Source: Sporohalobacter salinus
GTDB taxonomy: Bacteria > Bacillota > Halanaerobiia > Halobacteroidales > Acetohalobiaceae
Assembly: GCF_016908635.1 (NCBI RefSeq)
Contig: NZ_JAFBEG010000007.1
Span: 38,578-102,577 of the forward strand
Direction of reading: 5' to 3'
DNA length: 64,000 nucleotides
Shown: positions 1 through 8,893 of the stretch, in pieces
How positions within the stretch are numbered: the stretch's first letter is position 1
Layout: every line of letters starts with the position of its first letter
Made by a program: the position numbers and the translations under genes
Notes under the pieces: generated by a model
Seen by the model: only the letters and a program-made list of their open reading frames with translations
Databases searched by the model: none
Told to the model about the DNA's origin: nothing

Positions 1-1299
1 TGGTGAGGAATAAGGAGGTGCATAAGCTAAATCAATTTGGAATAGATCATTGGCAGTAAGTTTGCTGTAAATAGCTGTACTTAAGACATCGATTCTTTTA
101 TCTACTCCCTTTTGACCTATAATTTTAGCTCCGATAATTCTGCTAGTTTTTCGATCAAAGATTCCTTTAATATGGAGTTTACCTGCTTCGGGATAATAGT
201 GAGCATGGTTAGCTGCCTTAATATTTATTTCTATTGGATTAAATCCATTTTCTTCAGCTTCTTTACTAGTTAAGCCTGTTCTAGCTGTAGTTAGATCAAA
301 AATCTTGGCAATGCTAGTTTTAAGAATTCCTTTATGTTTAGTATTACCACCAGCAGCATTTTCGCCAGCAGTTCTGCCTTGCTTATTGGCAGTGGAACCG
401 AGTGGTACCCAGGCTGGTTGTTTAGTAATTAGATTAGTACTTTCAGCACAGTCTCCAGCAGCATAGATATCCGAAATAGAAGTTTCTAATTTTTCGTTGA
501 CAGCAATAGCTCCAGTAGGACCTATTTTAATTCCTGATTCTTTAGCTAAATTAACTCTTGGCTTAATTCCAATTGATAATAGAGCTAGGTCTGTTTCTAT
601 TTTCTTTTCTTTTTCAGTTATAATCGTTTTTACTTTATTGTCACCAGTAAACCTTTTAACTCCATCATTGAGAACCAATTCTATTTTTTGATTTTTTAAG
701 TGTTTTTCGATAATTTCTGCCATTTCGGAACTGAAGGCAGGTAGAATATGAGACTGCTTTTCCACGACAGTAACATTTAAACCAGCTTCGATAAATGATT
801 CTGCCATCTCTAATCCTATTAGCCCGGCTCCGATGATAGTTGCTTTGTTAATTTGATTGCTATGTACTCTTTTTTTGATTTGATCAGCATCGGCTACTGT
901 TCTTAGAGAAAAGATATTATTTAATTCTATTCCTGGAATTGAAGGTTCGATAGGGGTAGCACCAGTAGAGATAATTAGCTTGTCATAGTAATATTCTCCA
1001 GTACTATTTGAATCTAATCGTCGAAAGAGTATTTTCTTGTCTTGAGTGTTAATTTCAGTAACTTCAGTTCTAATCTGGACATTAATATTATACTTCTCTT
1101 CAAAAGTACTAGCTGTATTTATGACTACTGCTGTTCGATCTTCAATTACTTCGGAAATATAGTAAGGAAGTCCACAACCTGCATATGAAATGTTCTGATC
1201 TTTCTCAAAAAGAGTTATTTCTGCTTTAGGATTTTGACGTCGAGCCTTAGCAGCAGCACTAGTACCAGCTGCTACTCCGCCTATAACTGCAATTTTCAT
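1..1299 (-). CDS. CoA-disulfide reductase / NADH oxidase family flavoprotein (C-terminus cut by window edge)
   Basis: FAD- and NAD(P)H-dependent pyridine nucleotide-disulfide oxidoreductase of the single-cysteine branch, which reduces CoA disulfide, polysulfide or oxygen in the cytoplasm. The start is an ATG at 1299 preceded by GGGGTGA. Visible are an N-terminal FAD Rossmann motif (IGGVAAG), the redox cysteine C42 in SYAGCGLPYY, a second dinucleotide motif (IIGAGLIGLE) near residue 155, the FAD-contacting AGDCAES segment, and the dimer-domain end LAYAPPYSSP, which lies exactly at the window edge. 433 codons are present without a stop. Whether a C-terminal rhodanese domain follows, as in some CoA-disulfide reductases, cannot be seen. 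CoA-disulfide reductase versus NADH oxidase activity cannot be decided from this sequence. Confidence 0.85.
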   Translation of the reverse strand, partial: MKIAVIGGVAAGTSAAAKARRQNPKAEITLFEKDQNISYAGCGLPYYISEVIEDRTAVVINTASTFEEKYNINVQIRTEVTEINTQDKKILFRRLDSNSTGEYYYDKLIISTGATPIEPSIPGIELNNIFSLRTVADADQIKKRVHSNQINKATIIGAGLIGLEMAESFIEAGLNVTVVEKQSHILPAFSSEMAEIIEKHLKNQKIELVLNDGVKRFTGDNKVKTIITEKEKKIETDLALLSIGIKPRVNLAKESGIKIGPTGAIAVNEKLETSISDIYAAGDCAESTNLITKQPAWVPLGSTANKQGRTAGENAAGGNTKHKGILKTSIAKIFDLTTARTGLTSKEAEENGFNPIEINIKAANHAHYYPEAGKLHIKGIFDRKTSRIIGAKIIGQKGVDKRIDVLSTAIYSKLTANDLFQIDLAYAPPYSSP

Positions 1300-1523
1300 T
1301 TGATCACCCCATTTATATTTGATAATTTTCATCTAATTATATTATAGCTTTATATAGCCGTTAATGTTGCTTTTAGAGGCTAATTTTTCATTCAAAATAA
1401 TGATTAAATATTTATAATAAATGAATCTTAATATCCATATAGAGTATAATTAAAGTGATTAACTGATTAAATAATGGTAAACTAGTAAAATAATTACTCT
1501 AATGACTTCCTGGTTTATAGCAT

Positions 1524-2528
1524 TTATTCTTCGATTTTGCCATCATAGAATAAGTCTAAAAAGATTTCTCCAAACTCTGGATCGAATTGAGTGCCGAGAT
1601 TATTTTCTATTTCTAAGGCAGCATCTTTTGGATTCATTGGTGAACGATATGGACGATTAGAAGTCATAGCATCATAACTATCAGCAATAGCAACAATTCT
1701 GGAACCAAGGGGAATTTCTTCTCCTTTAAGCCCGTCAGGATAGCCAGTGCCGTCATATCTTTCATGGTGATGCCTTACCATTTTAGTAATAGGTTTAAAT
1801 TTTTTTATTGGAGAGAGGATTTCTTCACTCATAATTGGATGTTTTTTAATATGGTTAAATTCCTTCTTACTTAAGCTGCTTGGTTTATTTAAAATAGCTT
1901 CCTGAGTACCTACTTTACCTATGTCATGTAACTTACCAGCTAGTTTTATTTTTTTAATTTCATTAGAAACATTATATTTAGATTTAGCTAATTTAACAGC
2001 AATTTCACAAACGCGTAGCGAATGACCTTTAGTATAAGAATCTTTAGCTTCTAGAGTTTTGACTAAACTGGTCATTGAAGAAATAAAAAGATCTTGTAGT
2101 TGTCTAGTCAGGGTATCTACTTGTTGTTCTAATTGATGTAATGATTTGGCTTTTTTTTCTTCAAATTCAGTTTGAGAGGTTTTGTCACTTAGAATCTGCA
2201 TAGTTCCAATATAATTGTTATTTTCATCTCTTAAAGGGGCATAAGTGGTATTCAGATATTCATTTTTATCTTGGTTGGCAATTATAGTAGTGAATTGATT
2301 GATATCTTTTTTTTGTAAAGATTCCATAATTCGTTTAATCTTATCTTGAGTATCATTAGGATGGATTGAAGCTATATTTTGACCTATTAATTTTGTATGT
2401 GGGATATTTTGGATCTGGGTAGCTTTTTTGTTAGCAAAAATAATTTCATTATTATCATTAGCAATTATTATAGCTTTTGAAATTTGCTTTAAAGCTGCAT
2501 TTAGTAGTTCATAATTGTCTACTGTCAT
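1524..2528 (-). CDS. PAS domain HD-GYP phosphodiesterase-like signalling protein
   Basis: Likely cyclic-di-GMP phosphodiesterase with an N-terminal sensor. A longer frame opens at 2564, but the ATG at 2528 has a good ribosome site (AAAGGGAGTG) and gives 334 residues. A PAS domain covers about residues 8-115, a short coiled coil (KKAKSLHQLEQQVDTL) follows, and the HD-GYP domain fills about 155-334. Its metal ligands are complete: H169, the HD pair in LHDIGK (201-202), HHHERYDGTGYP (GYP at 262-264) and ADSYDAMTSNRPYR. There is no transmembrane segment and no GGDEF partner in the window. The signal sensed by the PAS domain is unknown. It stands alone between short intergenic stretches, and the 1300-1523 gap shows no further structure that I can support. 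Confidence 0.9.
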   Translation of the reverse strand: MTVDNYELLNAALKQISKAIIIANDNNEIIFANKKATQIQNIPHTKLIGQNIASIHPNDTQDKIKRIMESLQKKDINQFTTIIANQDKNEYLNTTYAPLRDENNNYIGTMQILSDKTSQTEFEEKKAKSLHQLEQQVDTLTRQLQDLFISSMTSLVKTLEAKDSYTKGHSLRVCEIAVKLAKSKYNVSNEIKKIKLAGKLHDIGKVGTQEAILNKPSSLSKKEFNHIKKHPIMSEEILSPIKKFKPITKMVRHHHERYDGTGYPDGLKGEEIPLGSRIVAIADSYDAMTSNRPYRSPMNPKDAALEIENNLGTQFDPEFGEIFLDLFYDGKIEE

Positions 2529-2814
2529 GAAATTCACTCCCTTTAATTTAAGTTCAAACTGCAATTAATACTATCAATAAAGTTAAAATTATTATCATTA
2601 CTTTAAACACTTCTTGATTAATTACTGGTATCCTGCCCGCATAAATGAAAAAATGTTTAAATTTGATGAAAAAGGACGAATTCTATTTTGGTTTAATTTA
2701 TAAATATTAAAAAAGAAGGAGAATTTTTTTGAGGCTTAAAATAGTATAAATATGAGGTTTTGGATTTGCAGATAATATAATAGTAATGTATTTTATATTT
2801 AGAGGGTGATGCAT

Positions 2815-3597
2815 ATGGGGAGGAAACCTACAATAGGACTAGCATTAGGAGCAGGTGCTGCTAAAGGAATTGCTCATATTGGAGTATTACAGGCATTAAA
2901 AGAGGAAAATGTTAATATAGATTATTTAGCGGGTACTAGTATAGGAAGCATGATAGGTGGTTTTTATGCAGCTGGTCTTGATCTTGAGTGGCTGGAAAGT
3001 ATAGCTTATCAGATCAATTGGGATCTTTTAACAGATTTAACAGTACCTCGGAAAGGATTAATAGCTGGTGATAAAGTTAAAGAATTTGTTCAATTATTAA
3101 CCAAAAGTAAAAAGTTTTCAGATTTAGATATTCCATTTGCAGCAGTAGCTACTGATATTGAAAAAGGAGAAGAAATAGTTTTACAAGAGGGTTTAGTGGC
3201 TGAAGCTATTCGAGCCAGTACTTCAATTCCTGGAGTTTATGTTCCTTATCAAATTGGTGATAGATTATTAGTTGATGGGGCAATTTTAAATAGAGTTCCT
3301 GTTAATGTAGTTCAGAATTTAGGGGCAGATATTATTATTGGAGTTGATGTAAGCTTTGATTTTCAGGGAAATGAAGTCAATAATATATTTGATGTAATTT
3401 TAACTTCTATAAGAATTATGGAACAAGAAGTATATAATACAAGAATTATAGAAACAGATGTCTTAATTAAACCTGAAGTAGGGCATATTGCTCCGCAAGA
3501 TTTAGATCGAGCTGAAGAATGTGTAGCTGCAGGGATTGAAGCAGCTCAAAAAGCATTACCTCGAATTAGGGAGTCAATTGAAAGGTGGGAAGATTAA
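2815..3597 (+). CDS. rssA: Patatin-like phospholipase of the RssA/YlbK type
   Basis: Cytoplasmic serine acyl hydrolase with a Ser-Asp dyad. The start was set to the ATG at 2815, eight bases after AGAGGG; GTG 2806 and ATG 2809 lie inside or too close to the ribosome site. Over 260 residues it shows the oxyanion glycine loop (LGAGAAKG, 11-18), the nucleophile elbow GTSIGS with Ser42, and the DGA box with Asp154. The order patatin - Lon-like PDZ protease - TmcAL matches ylbK-ylbL-ylbM of Bacillus, which supports the assignment. Its stop overlaps the next start by one base (TAATG), so translation is probably coupled. The physiological lipid substrate is not known for this bacterial subgroup. Confidence 0.88.
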   Translation: MGRKPTIGLALGAGAAKGIAHIGVLQALKEENVNIDYLAGTSIGSMIGGFYAAGLDLEWLESIAYQINWDLLTDLTVPRKGLIAGDKVKEFVQLLTKSKKFSDLDIPFAAVATDIEKGEEIVLQEGLVAEAIRASTSIPGVYVPYQIGDRLLVDGAILNRVPVNVVQNLGADIIIGVDVSFDFQGNEVNNIFDVILTSIRIMEQEVYNTRIIETDVLIKPEVGHIAPQDLDRAEECVAAGIEAAQKALPRIRESIERWED

Positions 3598-4613
3598 TGG
3601 TTGATTTTAAGAGTAGAAGAACAAAACGTATTTTAACTATTAGTTTAATTATTTTAGCAGTAGTTGTGCTTTCATCAGTTTGGCCAACAGATTATTATTT
3701 AGAGTCTCCAGGAGTAGCAAAGGATTTATCTCCATTAGTAGAAGTAGAAAATGATTATAGTCAGAATATAGAAGGTCAGTTTAGATTGACAGCCGTTTCA
3801 TTAGAACCAGCTAGTTTACTTGAGTACTATTATGTATCTTTTTTTGGAGGGGAAGGGGTTAGTTTAACTCCTCTTAAGCGTCAATTGCCTTCGGGAGTAG
3901 ATCCTAAAGAGTATTTTGAGATGATGAAGGATGTTATGCATGAGAGTCAACTGAAGGCTCAAGCAGTAGCATTGCGTCAGGCAGGTTATGAACCTAAGGT
4001 TACAGGAAAAGGAGCAAAAATTGTTGAGGTGTTAGAGGATAGTAATGCACGTGGTAAACTAAAGAAAAATGATGTAATTATTAAAGTAGATGGAAAAGAT
4101 ATTAACCTATTAACAGAAGTAGTTAATGAAATTAGGGCTAGAAAAATTGGAGAATTAGTTAAGATAAAAATTAAACGTGGTAAAAAAGAACTAGATTATA
4201 AAATTAAAACTAAAGAATTAGAAGAAAATCCAGGTCAGCCGTCATTAGGTGTTTTAATTTCTTCCTATCAGCGGTCATATGATTTTCCAATCGAGATCAA
4301 AGTTGATGCTGGAGAAATTGGGGGACCATCGGCAGGACTTATGTTTACTTTAGAGATATTAAATCAAATAACTCCAACTGATTTAACACATGGCTATAAT
4401 ATAGCAGGTACCGGAACCATTGGTCTAGATGGAAAAGTAGGAAAGATTAGTGGTGTAAAACAGAAAATTTTAGCTGCAGAGAAAGAAGAAGTGGATATCT
4501 TTTTAGCACCGGCTGAGAATTATGAAGCTGCTAAAGAGGCTGCTAGTAAAGTAAAAGTTGTATCTGTAAAAGATATCCAAGAAACAGTTCGATTTCTTAA
4601 TTCTTTAGAATAA
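3597..4613 (+). CDS. YlbL-type membrane-anchored PDZ/Lon-like protease
   Basis: Serine-lysine protease with one N-terminal membrane anchor (about residues 11-29) and extracytoplasmic PDZ and Lon (S16) domains. The start is the ATG at 3597 after AGGTGG; a GTG at 3585 is in frame but lies upstream of good ribosome-site spacing. The PDZ domain spans about 135-205. The proteolytic domain has catalytic Ser245 in GGPSAG and Lys290 in GVKQKILAA, as in Lon. In Bacillus the orthologue YlbL processes envelope or stress-related proteins, but the substrate here is unknown. The gene ends 17 bases inside the end of the convergent tmcAL, so the two transcripts overlap at their 3' ends. Confidence 0.9.
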   Translation: MVDFKSRRTKRILTISLIILAVVVLSSVWPTDYYLESPGVAKDLSPLVEVENDYSQNIEGQFRLTAVSLEPASLLEYYYVSFFGGEGVSLTPLKRQLPSGVDPKEYFEMMKDVMHESQLKAQAVALRQAGYEPKVTGKGAKIVEVLEDSNARGKLKKNDVIIKVDGKDINLLTEVVNEIRARKIGELVKIKIKRGKKELDYKIKTKELEENPGQPSLGVLISSYQRSYDFPIEIKVDAGEIGGPSAGLMFTLEILNQITPTDLTHGYNIAGTGTIGLDGKVGKISGVKQKILAAEKEEVDIFLAPAENYEAAKEAASKVKVVSVKDIQETVRFLNSLE

Positions 4614-5865
4614 TTGGTTTTCTGTAGTCTTGGCCACCATGGCGGAATTCTTCATTATTATACCCTAGAGAATAGATGTTAGTTGCTCTGATATCTGCTG
4701 CTAGCATCTTTTCTTTTAATGATTGGGGAGGATAACTACTTTGATAATGATTAGCTACTCGGTTAATCAAAGGTAATTCTCCTTTGTTACTGATTACAGA
4801 TAATAATTTTCGTCCTTGTTGATTGAAACCTAAGATTCTTAGATATTGTGGGCCTCCAGTATTATCAAATTCATAGAGGTTTTTTTGTTGTAAATTTAAT
4901 AGAGAATGAAATAGAATGCGTTGGATTCGTGTTTGAGTAAAGCGTTTAGTTTTAATTAAATTAATTAATTCTGATAAAGATGCTGTCTTAGTGGCAGCAT
5001 CTTTAATTCTATTTTTTAATCCTGCTTTGACATCTTCAAATTTAGTTAATTCTTTTTTTGAAGCACGGCGTAAAATACTTAATATTGTTAAATTAAAGTT
5101 TTGAATAGTAACAGGGGCTCGGCCATTGTTAATTTCTTTTGTAATAATATTATTTGTATAAGCAGGAATTTTGGTACTTAGATCGTGTCCTAGTTTGTCA
5201 TTTAGAATTTTATTTCGAATAGCAGTAGCACTTACGATTTGAGTTTCAATATCTTTTTGATGGTAATCTGCTCCCCGACGTTTAATAGTTAAAGGTTGAA
5301 TAGAACTTTCAGTTCTGGATAAAGCCTTGATATATTCAAGACCTAAAATATTATTAGGGCTGCTTATTATTTTTCGAATTTTTTTCGGGGCTAATTTAGT
5401 TTCAGTTTGAGAAAAGTAATCAATTAAAGCATTAGCTCTGGCTTTAGGAAAAGAAATTCCCTTTTTTAAATTCGATTGGATTAAGTGTGAAAGTTTAGAT
5501 GGTTCGTCAGCTAATACTTTTCCTATCGTTAAAAGAGGAGTAATACTCCCAACTTCACTGCCAAATACTAACTGGTCTACTATCTTTGTTTTATTTAAAA
5601 GCTGGACTGCACCATAAGCAAAATGTTCTGCACTACGGAGGGCATAAGTAACGGGTAATTCTAAGATAAGATCTATACCTGCCTTTAGAGCCATGCGAGT
5701 TCTACTCCATTTATTACAGATTGCAGGTTGCCCGCGTTGGACAAAGTTACCACTCATAATACAGATGCTGTAATCAGCTTCAGTTAATTTAAGTGATTTT
5801 TCAAGATGGTATTTGTGTCCATAATGAAAAGGATTATATTCAGCGATAAGACCTACTACTTTCAT
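4597..5865 (-). CDS. tmcAL: tRNA(Met) cytidine acetate ligase
   Basis: TmcAL (YlbM) acetylates the wobble cytidine of elongator tRNA-Met at the N4 position, using acetate and ATP. The 422-residue length fits the family. The nucleotidyltransferase signature is at the N-terminus (AEYNPFHYGHKYHL, with H14 and H17), followed by GNFVQRGQP and, further on, the helical tRNA-binding C-terminal part. A GGAGT ribosome site precedes the ATG at 5865. It is the third member of the conserved ylbK-L-M group but reads toward ylbL, which it overlaps by 17 bases. Two acetate kinase genes a few kilobases away make acetate metabolism a local theme; that link is only suggestive. Confidence 0.92.
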   Translation of the reverse strand: MKVVGLIAEYNPFHYGHKYHLEKSLKLTEADYSICIMSGNFVQRGQPAICNKWSRTRMALKAGIDLILELPVTYALRSAEHFAYGAVQLLNKTKIVDQLVFGSEVGSITPLLTIGKVLADEPSKLSHLIQSNLKKGISFPKARANALIDYFSQTETKLAPKKIRKIISSPNNILGLEYIKALSRTESSIQPLTIKRRGADYHQKDIETQIVSATAIRNKILNDKLGHDLSTKIPAYTNNIITKEINNGRAPVTIQNFNLTILSILRRASKKELTKFEDVKAGLKNRIKDAATKTASLSELINLIKTKRFTQTRIQRILFHSLLNLQQKNLYEFDNTGGPQYLRILGFNQQGRKLLSVISNKGELPLINRVANHYQSSYPPQSLKEKMLAADIRATNIYSLGYNNEEFRHGGQDYRKPIILKN

Positions 5866-6055
5866 AATAATCGACTCCTATAAATTTAATTAGATTGCTT
5901 TCTTTTAATTCTATATAGTTCTGTAATAGATAGTAAATTCCTGTAAAGTTGGAGAAACTATAATTTCTTTTTACATATTATTTCCTTTTAAGTGTTATTT
6001 ATATGAAAAATTTTAAAAATCATATCTTAATTTTCAAATAATTTTTTTTTATTTC

Positions 6056-6084
6056 TTGACATTAATTATGTAAGTTATTATAAT
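6056..6084 (+). promoter_or_regulatory. Sigma-A type promoter for the PTS antiterminator gene
   Basis: TTGACA at 6056-6061 and TATAAT at 6079-6084 are separated by exactly 17 bases, a perfect housekeeping promoter. Transcription would start near 6091 and run through the RAT/terminator at 6122-6219 before reaching the gene at 6281. The rest of 5866-6055 is AT-rich with no other support. Confidence 0.85.
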
Positions 6085-6121
6085 ATAATTAAACTGAATG
6101 TTATATTGAATAATTTTTCGT

Positions 6122-6155
6122 CTGGCGTGTTACTGTTTATACAGGCATAAGCTAG
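6122..6155 (+). promoter_or_regulatory. RAT antiterminator hairpin (GlcT/LicT type) upstream of the antiterminator gene
   Basis: The segment runs from CTGGCGTGTTACTG to CAGGCATAAGCTAG and closes with CTGGC pairing to GCTAG. The core GTGTTACTG...CAGGCAT is the ribonucleic antiterminator form I know from GlcT-controlled ptsG leaders. Its 3' arm (CTAG, 6152-6155) is also the start of the following terminator, so the two structures exclude each other. Confidence 0.82.
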
Positions 6156-6219
6156 GGGAGATATAAGTATATCATTATTTTTAGTAGGATGGTATATTTA
6201 TATCTTTTCCTAGTTTTTT
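6152..6219 (+). terminator. Conditional terminator in the glcT leader
   Basis: A long stem pairs CTAGGGGAGATATAA (from 6152) with TTATATCTTTTCCTAG (to 6213), followed by a T run at 6214-6219. It overlaps the RAT by four bases. Binding of the antiterminator protein to the RAT should prevent it from forming. Confidence 0.8.
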
Positions 6220-6280
6220 ATATGTTATAATAAAAAAAGGGGGGTTAGACAATTTTATAGTTAATAGGGGGAACTTTGAA

Positions 6281-7144
6281 ATGACTGGATCTAAGAAAAG
6301 GAAATACAAAATAAAAAAAGTTTTTAATAATAATGTAGTATTGGCAATTAAAGAAGGTAATTTTCAAAATGAATCTATATTATTAGGAAAAGGGATTGGT
6401 TTTTCAAAAAGTAAAGGAGATATTATTAAAGCCGATAAGGTGACTATTGAAAGAAAATTTACTCCAGTTACTGATGAAAAAAAAGAAGTTTATCAACAAT
6501 TACTAACTAAGGTTGATGAAAAAGTAATTGGGGTAACTGAAGAAATTATAGCTATAGTTTCTTCTAAATTGGATGAAAAACTTGATAGCCATATTCATAT
6601 TGCTTTAGCAGATCATATTAGCTTTTCATTAAAAAGGATTCAAGAAGGAATGGATGTTGTCAATCCTTTTTTACATGAAACTAAGACTTTATATAGCGAA
6701 GAATATGAATTAGCCAAAGAAGCAGTAGGCATGATTGAGGAGAGATTTGATCTTTCTATTCCTGAGGAAGAAATTGGGTTTATTACCCTCCACATTCATT
6801 CAGCTAGAGAAAATAAAGGAGTTTCTAAAACAGTAAAGTATACTTCGCTAATTAAAAAAATGGTAGATAAAGTTGAAGAAGAATTAGAGGTAGAATTTTC
6901 TTATGAAAGTTTAAATTATGCTAGATTAGTTACTCATTTAAAATTCGGATTAGAAAGAATAGAACAGAATGAAGTTAATCAAAACCCTTTATTGGACATT
7001 ATAAAGACTAATTTTCCTCAAGCTTATAAAATGGCTGTTAATTTATCTAAAATTATAGAAAGAGAGTTAGACCTTGAAGTACCAGAAGATGAGATTGGTT
7101 ATTTAGCGATGCATTTACAAAGATTAAGAAAAGAATTAGATTAA
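6281..7144 (+). CDS. glcT: BglG-family transcriptional antiterminator (GlcT/LicT-like)
   Basis: RNA-binding antiterminator that stabilises RAT hairpins when sugar is available. It has 287 residues: an N-terminal CAT RNA-binding domain (about 1-60), PRD1 (about 70-175; histidines in SHIHIALADH and TLHIHSA) and PRD2 (about 180-287; histidines in VTHLKFGLER and AMHLQRL). PRD histidines are phosphorylated by HPr or by the cognate EIIB. The AGGGGG ribosome site before ATG 6281 is clear. The downstream ptsG leader carries a near-identical RAT, so PtsG is the likely cognate permease. The gene has a RAT of its own, which implies autoregulation. GlcT is favoured over LicT by the neighbour and by the RAT sequence. 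Confidence 0.9.
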   Translation: MTGSKKRKYKIKKVFNNNVVLAIKEGNFQNESILLGKGIGFSKSKGDIIKADKVTIERKFTPVTDEKKEVYQQLLTKVDEKVIGVTEEIIAIVSSKLDEKLDSHIHIALADHISFSLKRIQEGMDVVNPFLHETKTLYSEEYELAKEAVGMIEERFDLSIPEEEIGFITLHIHSARENKGVSKTVKYTSLIKKMVDKVEEELEVEFSYESLNYARLVTHLKFGLERIEQNEVNQNPLLDIIKTNFPQAYKMAVNLSKIIERELDLEVPEDEIGYLAMHLQRLRKELD

Positions 7145-7211
7145 TCAAGTAATATTTGAATTATTTATTAGTAATCTTGCTGAAAACAATTACAATTAAA
7201 TATTTTAACGA

Positions 7212-7245
7212 CTAGCGTGTTACTGGTTAAACAGGCATTAGCTAG
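7212..7245 (+). promoter_or_regulatory. RAT antiterminator hairpin upstream of ptsG
   Basis: Thirty of 34 positions match the RAT at 6122. The closing helix is CTAGC with GCTAG, perfectly paired, whereas the first copy has a G-U pair at the same place; this compensating change supports the helix. The 3' arm overlaps the terminator that starts at 7241. Only a weak promoter (TTGCTG at 7177, TATTTT at 7201) is visible before it. Confidence 0.85.
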
Positions 7246-7304
7246 GAGAAGGTGTAAATTTATTCTTGTTAGAGAATGATTTATATCTTTTTCTAGCTTT
7301 TTTT
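7241..7304 (+). terminator. Conditional terminator in the ptsG leader
   Basis: CTAGGAGAAGGTGTAAAT pairs imperfectly with ATTTATATCTTTTTCTAG (ending 7296) and is followed by seven Ts at 7298-7304. It shares the GCTAG arm with the RAT, so the two hairpins are alternatives. Confidence 0.82.
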
Positions 7305-7348
7305 ATTTGTAAAAATTATTTTTACAATATTAAAGAAGGAGGATTTCA

Positions 7349-8776
7349 ATGAGGTTTTTCAAAAAATTACAAAAAATTGGTAAGGCTTTAATGACTCCAG
7401 TTTCAGTTTTGCCGGCAGCGGGTATTTTAATAGCAGTTGGCCGAATGTTGCAAGAAGAAAGTGGCTTAGTTTCTAATATAGGTAAAGTAATATTTAATGG
7501 TGGTATTTCCATTTTTGAAAATTTAGCTTTAATATTTGCTATTGGGGTTGCTATTGGATTTGCTAGTGAAGCAGTGGCAGCATTAGCAGCAGGAGTTGGG
7601 TTTTCTGTTTATAGTAAAGTATTAGGTACAATGGCTGGAATTATTAAGATTAGCGAACAAACTGGTGGAAGCATTGAATCTATTAATACAGGAGTATTTG
7701 GTGGGATTCTTGTTGGTGTTATAGCATCGCAGATGTATAAGAGATTTCATGATACTGAATTACCCCCCTACTTAGGTTTTTTTGCTGGTAAACGTTTAGT
7801 ACCGATTGTTACAGCGGCTGCTTCTTTGATTGCAGGTGTTTTATTAGCTTTTATTTGGCCGCCAATTCAAATTAAAATTAATGAATTTGCAAGATTTGCA
7901 ATGAATTCTCAGATTGGTCCAGCACTTTATGCAGCAGGTAAGAGAGCTTTGATTCCAGTAGGGCTACATCATGTTTATTATCCACCATTTCTTTATGAAT
8001 TTGGCAGATTTACAACAGAAGCTGGTCAAGTATTAAGAGGTGAAACAGCACGATATTTTGCTGGTGATCCTACAGCTGGATATTTTATGGCAGCTGAATT
8101 TCCATTGATGCTATTTGCTTTACCAGCAGCTTGTTTAGCAATGTATTTAAGAGCAGAGCCAGATAAAAAAGCAAAGGTTGCAGGAGTTATGTCTACAGCA
8201 GCATTAACTTCAATTTTAACTGGGATTACTGAACCAATTGAATTTTCATTTATTTTTGTTGCTCCACCATTATATCTTTTTCATGTTTTAGGTGGTTTTT
8301 TATCTGGATTATTAACTAAATTTTTTGGAATTAGATTAGGATATACTTTTTCTGCTAGTACAATTGATTATATTTTAGGAATTAATAATGCAGGGCATCC
8401 AATTAAGTTTTGGTTTATTGTAGGGCCAATTATGGCAGTACTATATTTTGTAGTTTTCTATTTTGCAATTCCAATATTTGATTTTAAAACCCCAGGTCGT
8501 GGTGACAATAATGATGAAGATAATGATGAGGTTTTTGAAGGGGATGAAAAAGCAGAACAAGTTTTAAAAGCTTTAGGTGGAGCTGAGAATATTGAAAGTA
8601 TCGATGCTTGTATTACTAGGTTAAGATTAGAAGTTGTCGATCCTGATAAAGTTAATGAAAAAAGTCTTAAACAATTGGGAGCTTCTGGTGTAATGAAATC
8701 TGGTAGTAGTAGTGTGCAAGTAGTATTTGGTCCTGAGTCTGATACTCTTAAAACGAAAATTGAAAAGTTAATGTAA
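7349..8776 (+). CDS. ptsG: PTS glucose-family permease, EIICB
   Basis: Membrane permease that imports and phosphorylates glucose or a related hexose, using phosphate passed from HPr through EIIA and its own EIIB. It has 475 residues. The N-terminal EIIC domain (about 1-380) is hydrophobic and contains the GLHHVYYPPFLYEFG loop and the GITEPIEF motif of the glucose/N-acetylglucosamine family. The C-terminal EIIB domain (about 400-475) carries the phosphorylation cysteine C421 in SIDACITRLR, joined by an acidic linker. The AAGGAGG ribosome site is strong. EIIA is a separate gene 117 bases downstream. Glucose is inferred from the GlcT-type RAT; N-acetylglucosamine is the alternative. Confidence 0.88.
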   Translation: MRFFKKLQKIGKALMTPVSVLPAAGILIAVGRMLQEESGLVSNIGKVIFNGGISIFENLALIFAIGVAIGFASEAVAALAAGVGFSVYSKVLGTMAGIIKISEQTGGSIESINTGVFGGILVGVIASQMYKRFHDTELPPYLGFFAGKRLVPIVTAAASLIAGVLLAFIWPPIQIKINEFARFAMNSQIGPALYAAGKRALIPVGLHHVYYPPFLYEFGRFTTEAGQVLRGETARYFAGDPTAGYFMAAEFPLMLFALPAACLAMYLRAEPDKKAKVAGVMSTAALTSILTGITEPIEFSFIFVAPPLYLFHVLGGFLSGLLTKFFGIRLGYTFSASTIDYILGINNAGHPIKFWFIVGPIMAVLYFVVFYFAIPIFDFKTPGRGDNNDEDNDEVFEGDEKAEQVLKALGGAENIESIDACITRLRLEVVDPDKVNEKSLKQLGASGVMKSGSSSVQVVFGPESDTLKTKIEKLM

Positions 8777-8829
8777 AATTGAATAAAAATAAAGATAGAT
8801 ATTTATCAGTTGAAAATGATTAATTATAA

Positions 8830-8860
8830 AATTATGAAATCATAATTACTAAACTATAAT
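8830..8860 (+). promoter_or_regulatory. Possible promoter overlapped by an 18-base dyad, upstream of crr
   Basis: AATTATGA at 8830-8837 and TCATAATT at 8840-8847 form a perfect 8-base dyad. TATAAT at 8855-8860 stands 17 bases after TTATGA (8832-8837), a weak -35 that lies inside the left arm. An operator for an unknown repressor, or a chance AT-rich palindrome, are both possible. Confidence 0.35.
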
Positions 8861-8893
8861 AAGAACTGATAAAAGTTAAGGAGGAAATTAAAT

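Noticed and set aside
497..691. Plus-strand open frame of 64 codons
   Set aside because: It lies inside the minus-strand flavoprotein gene, has no ribosome site and no family resemblance.
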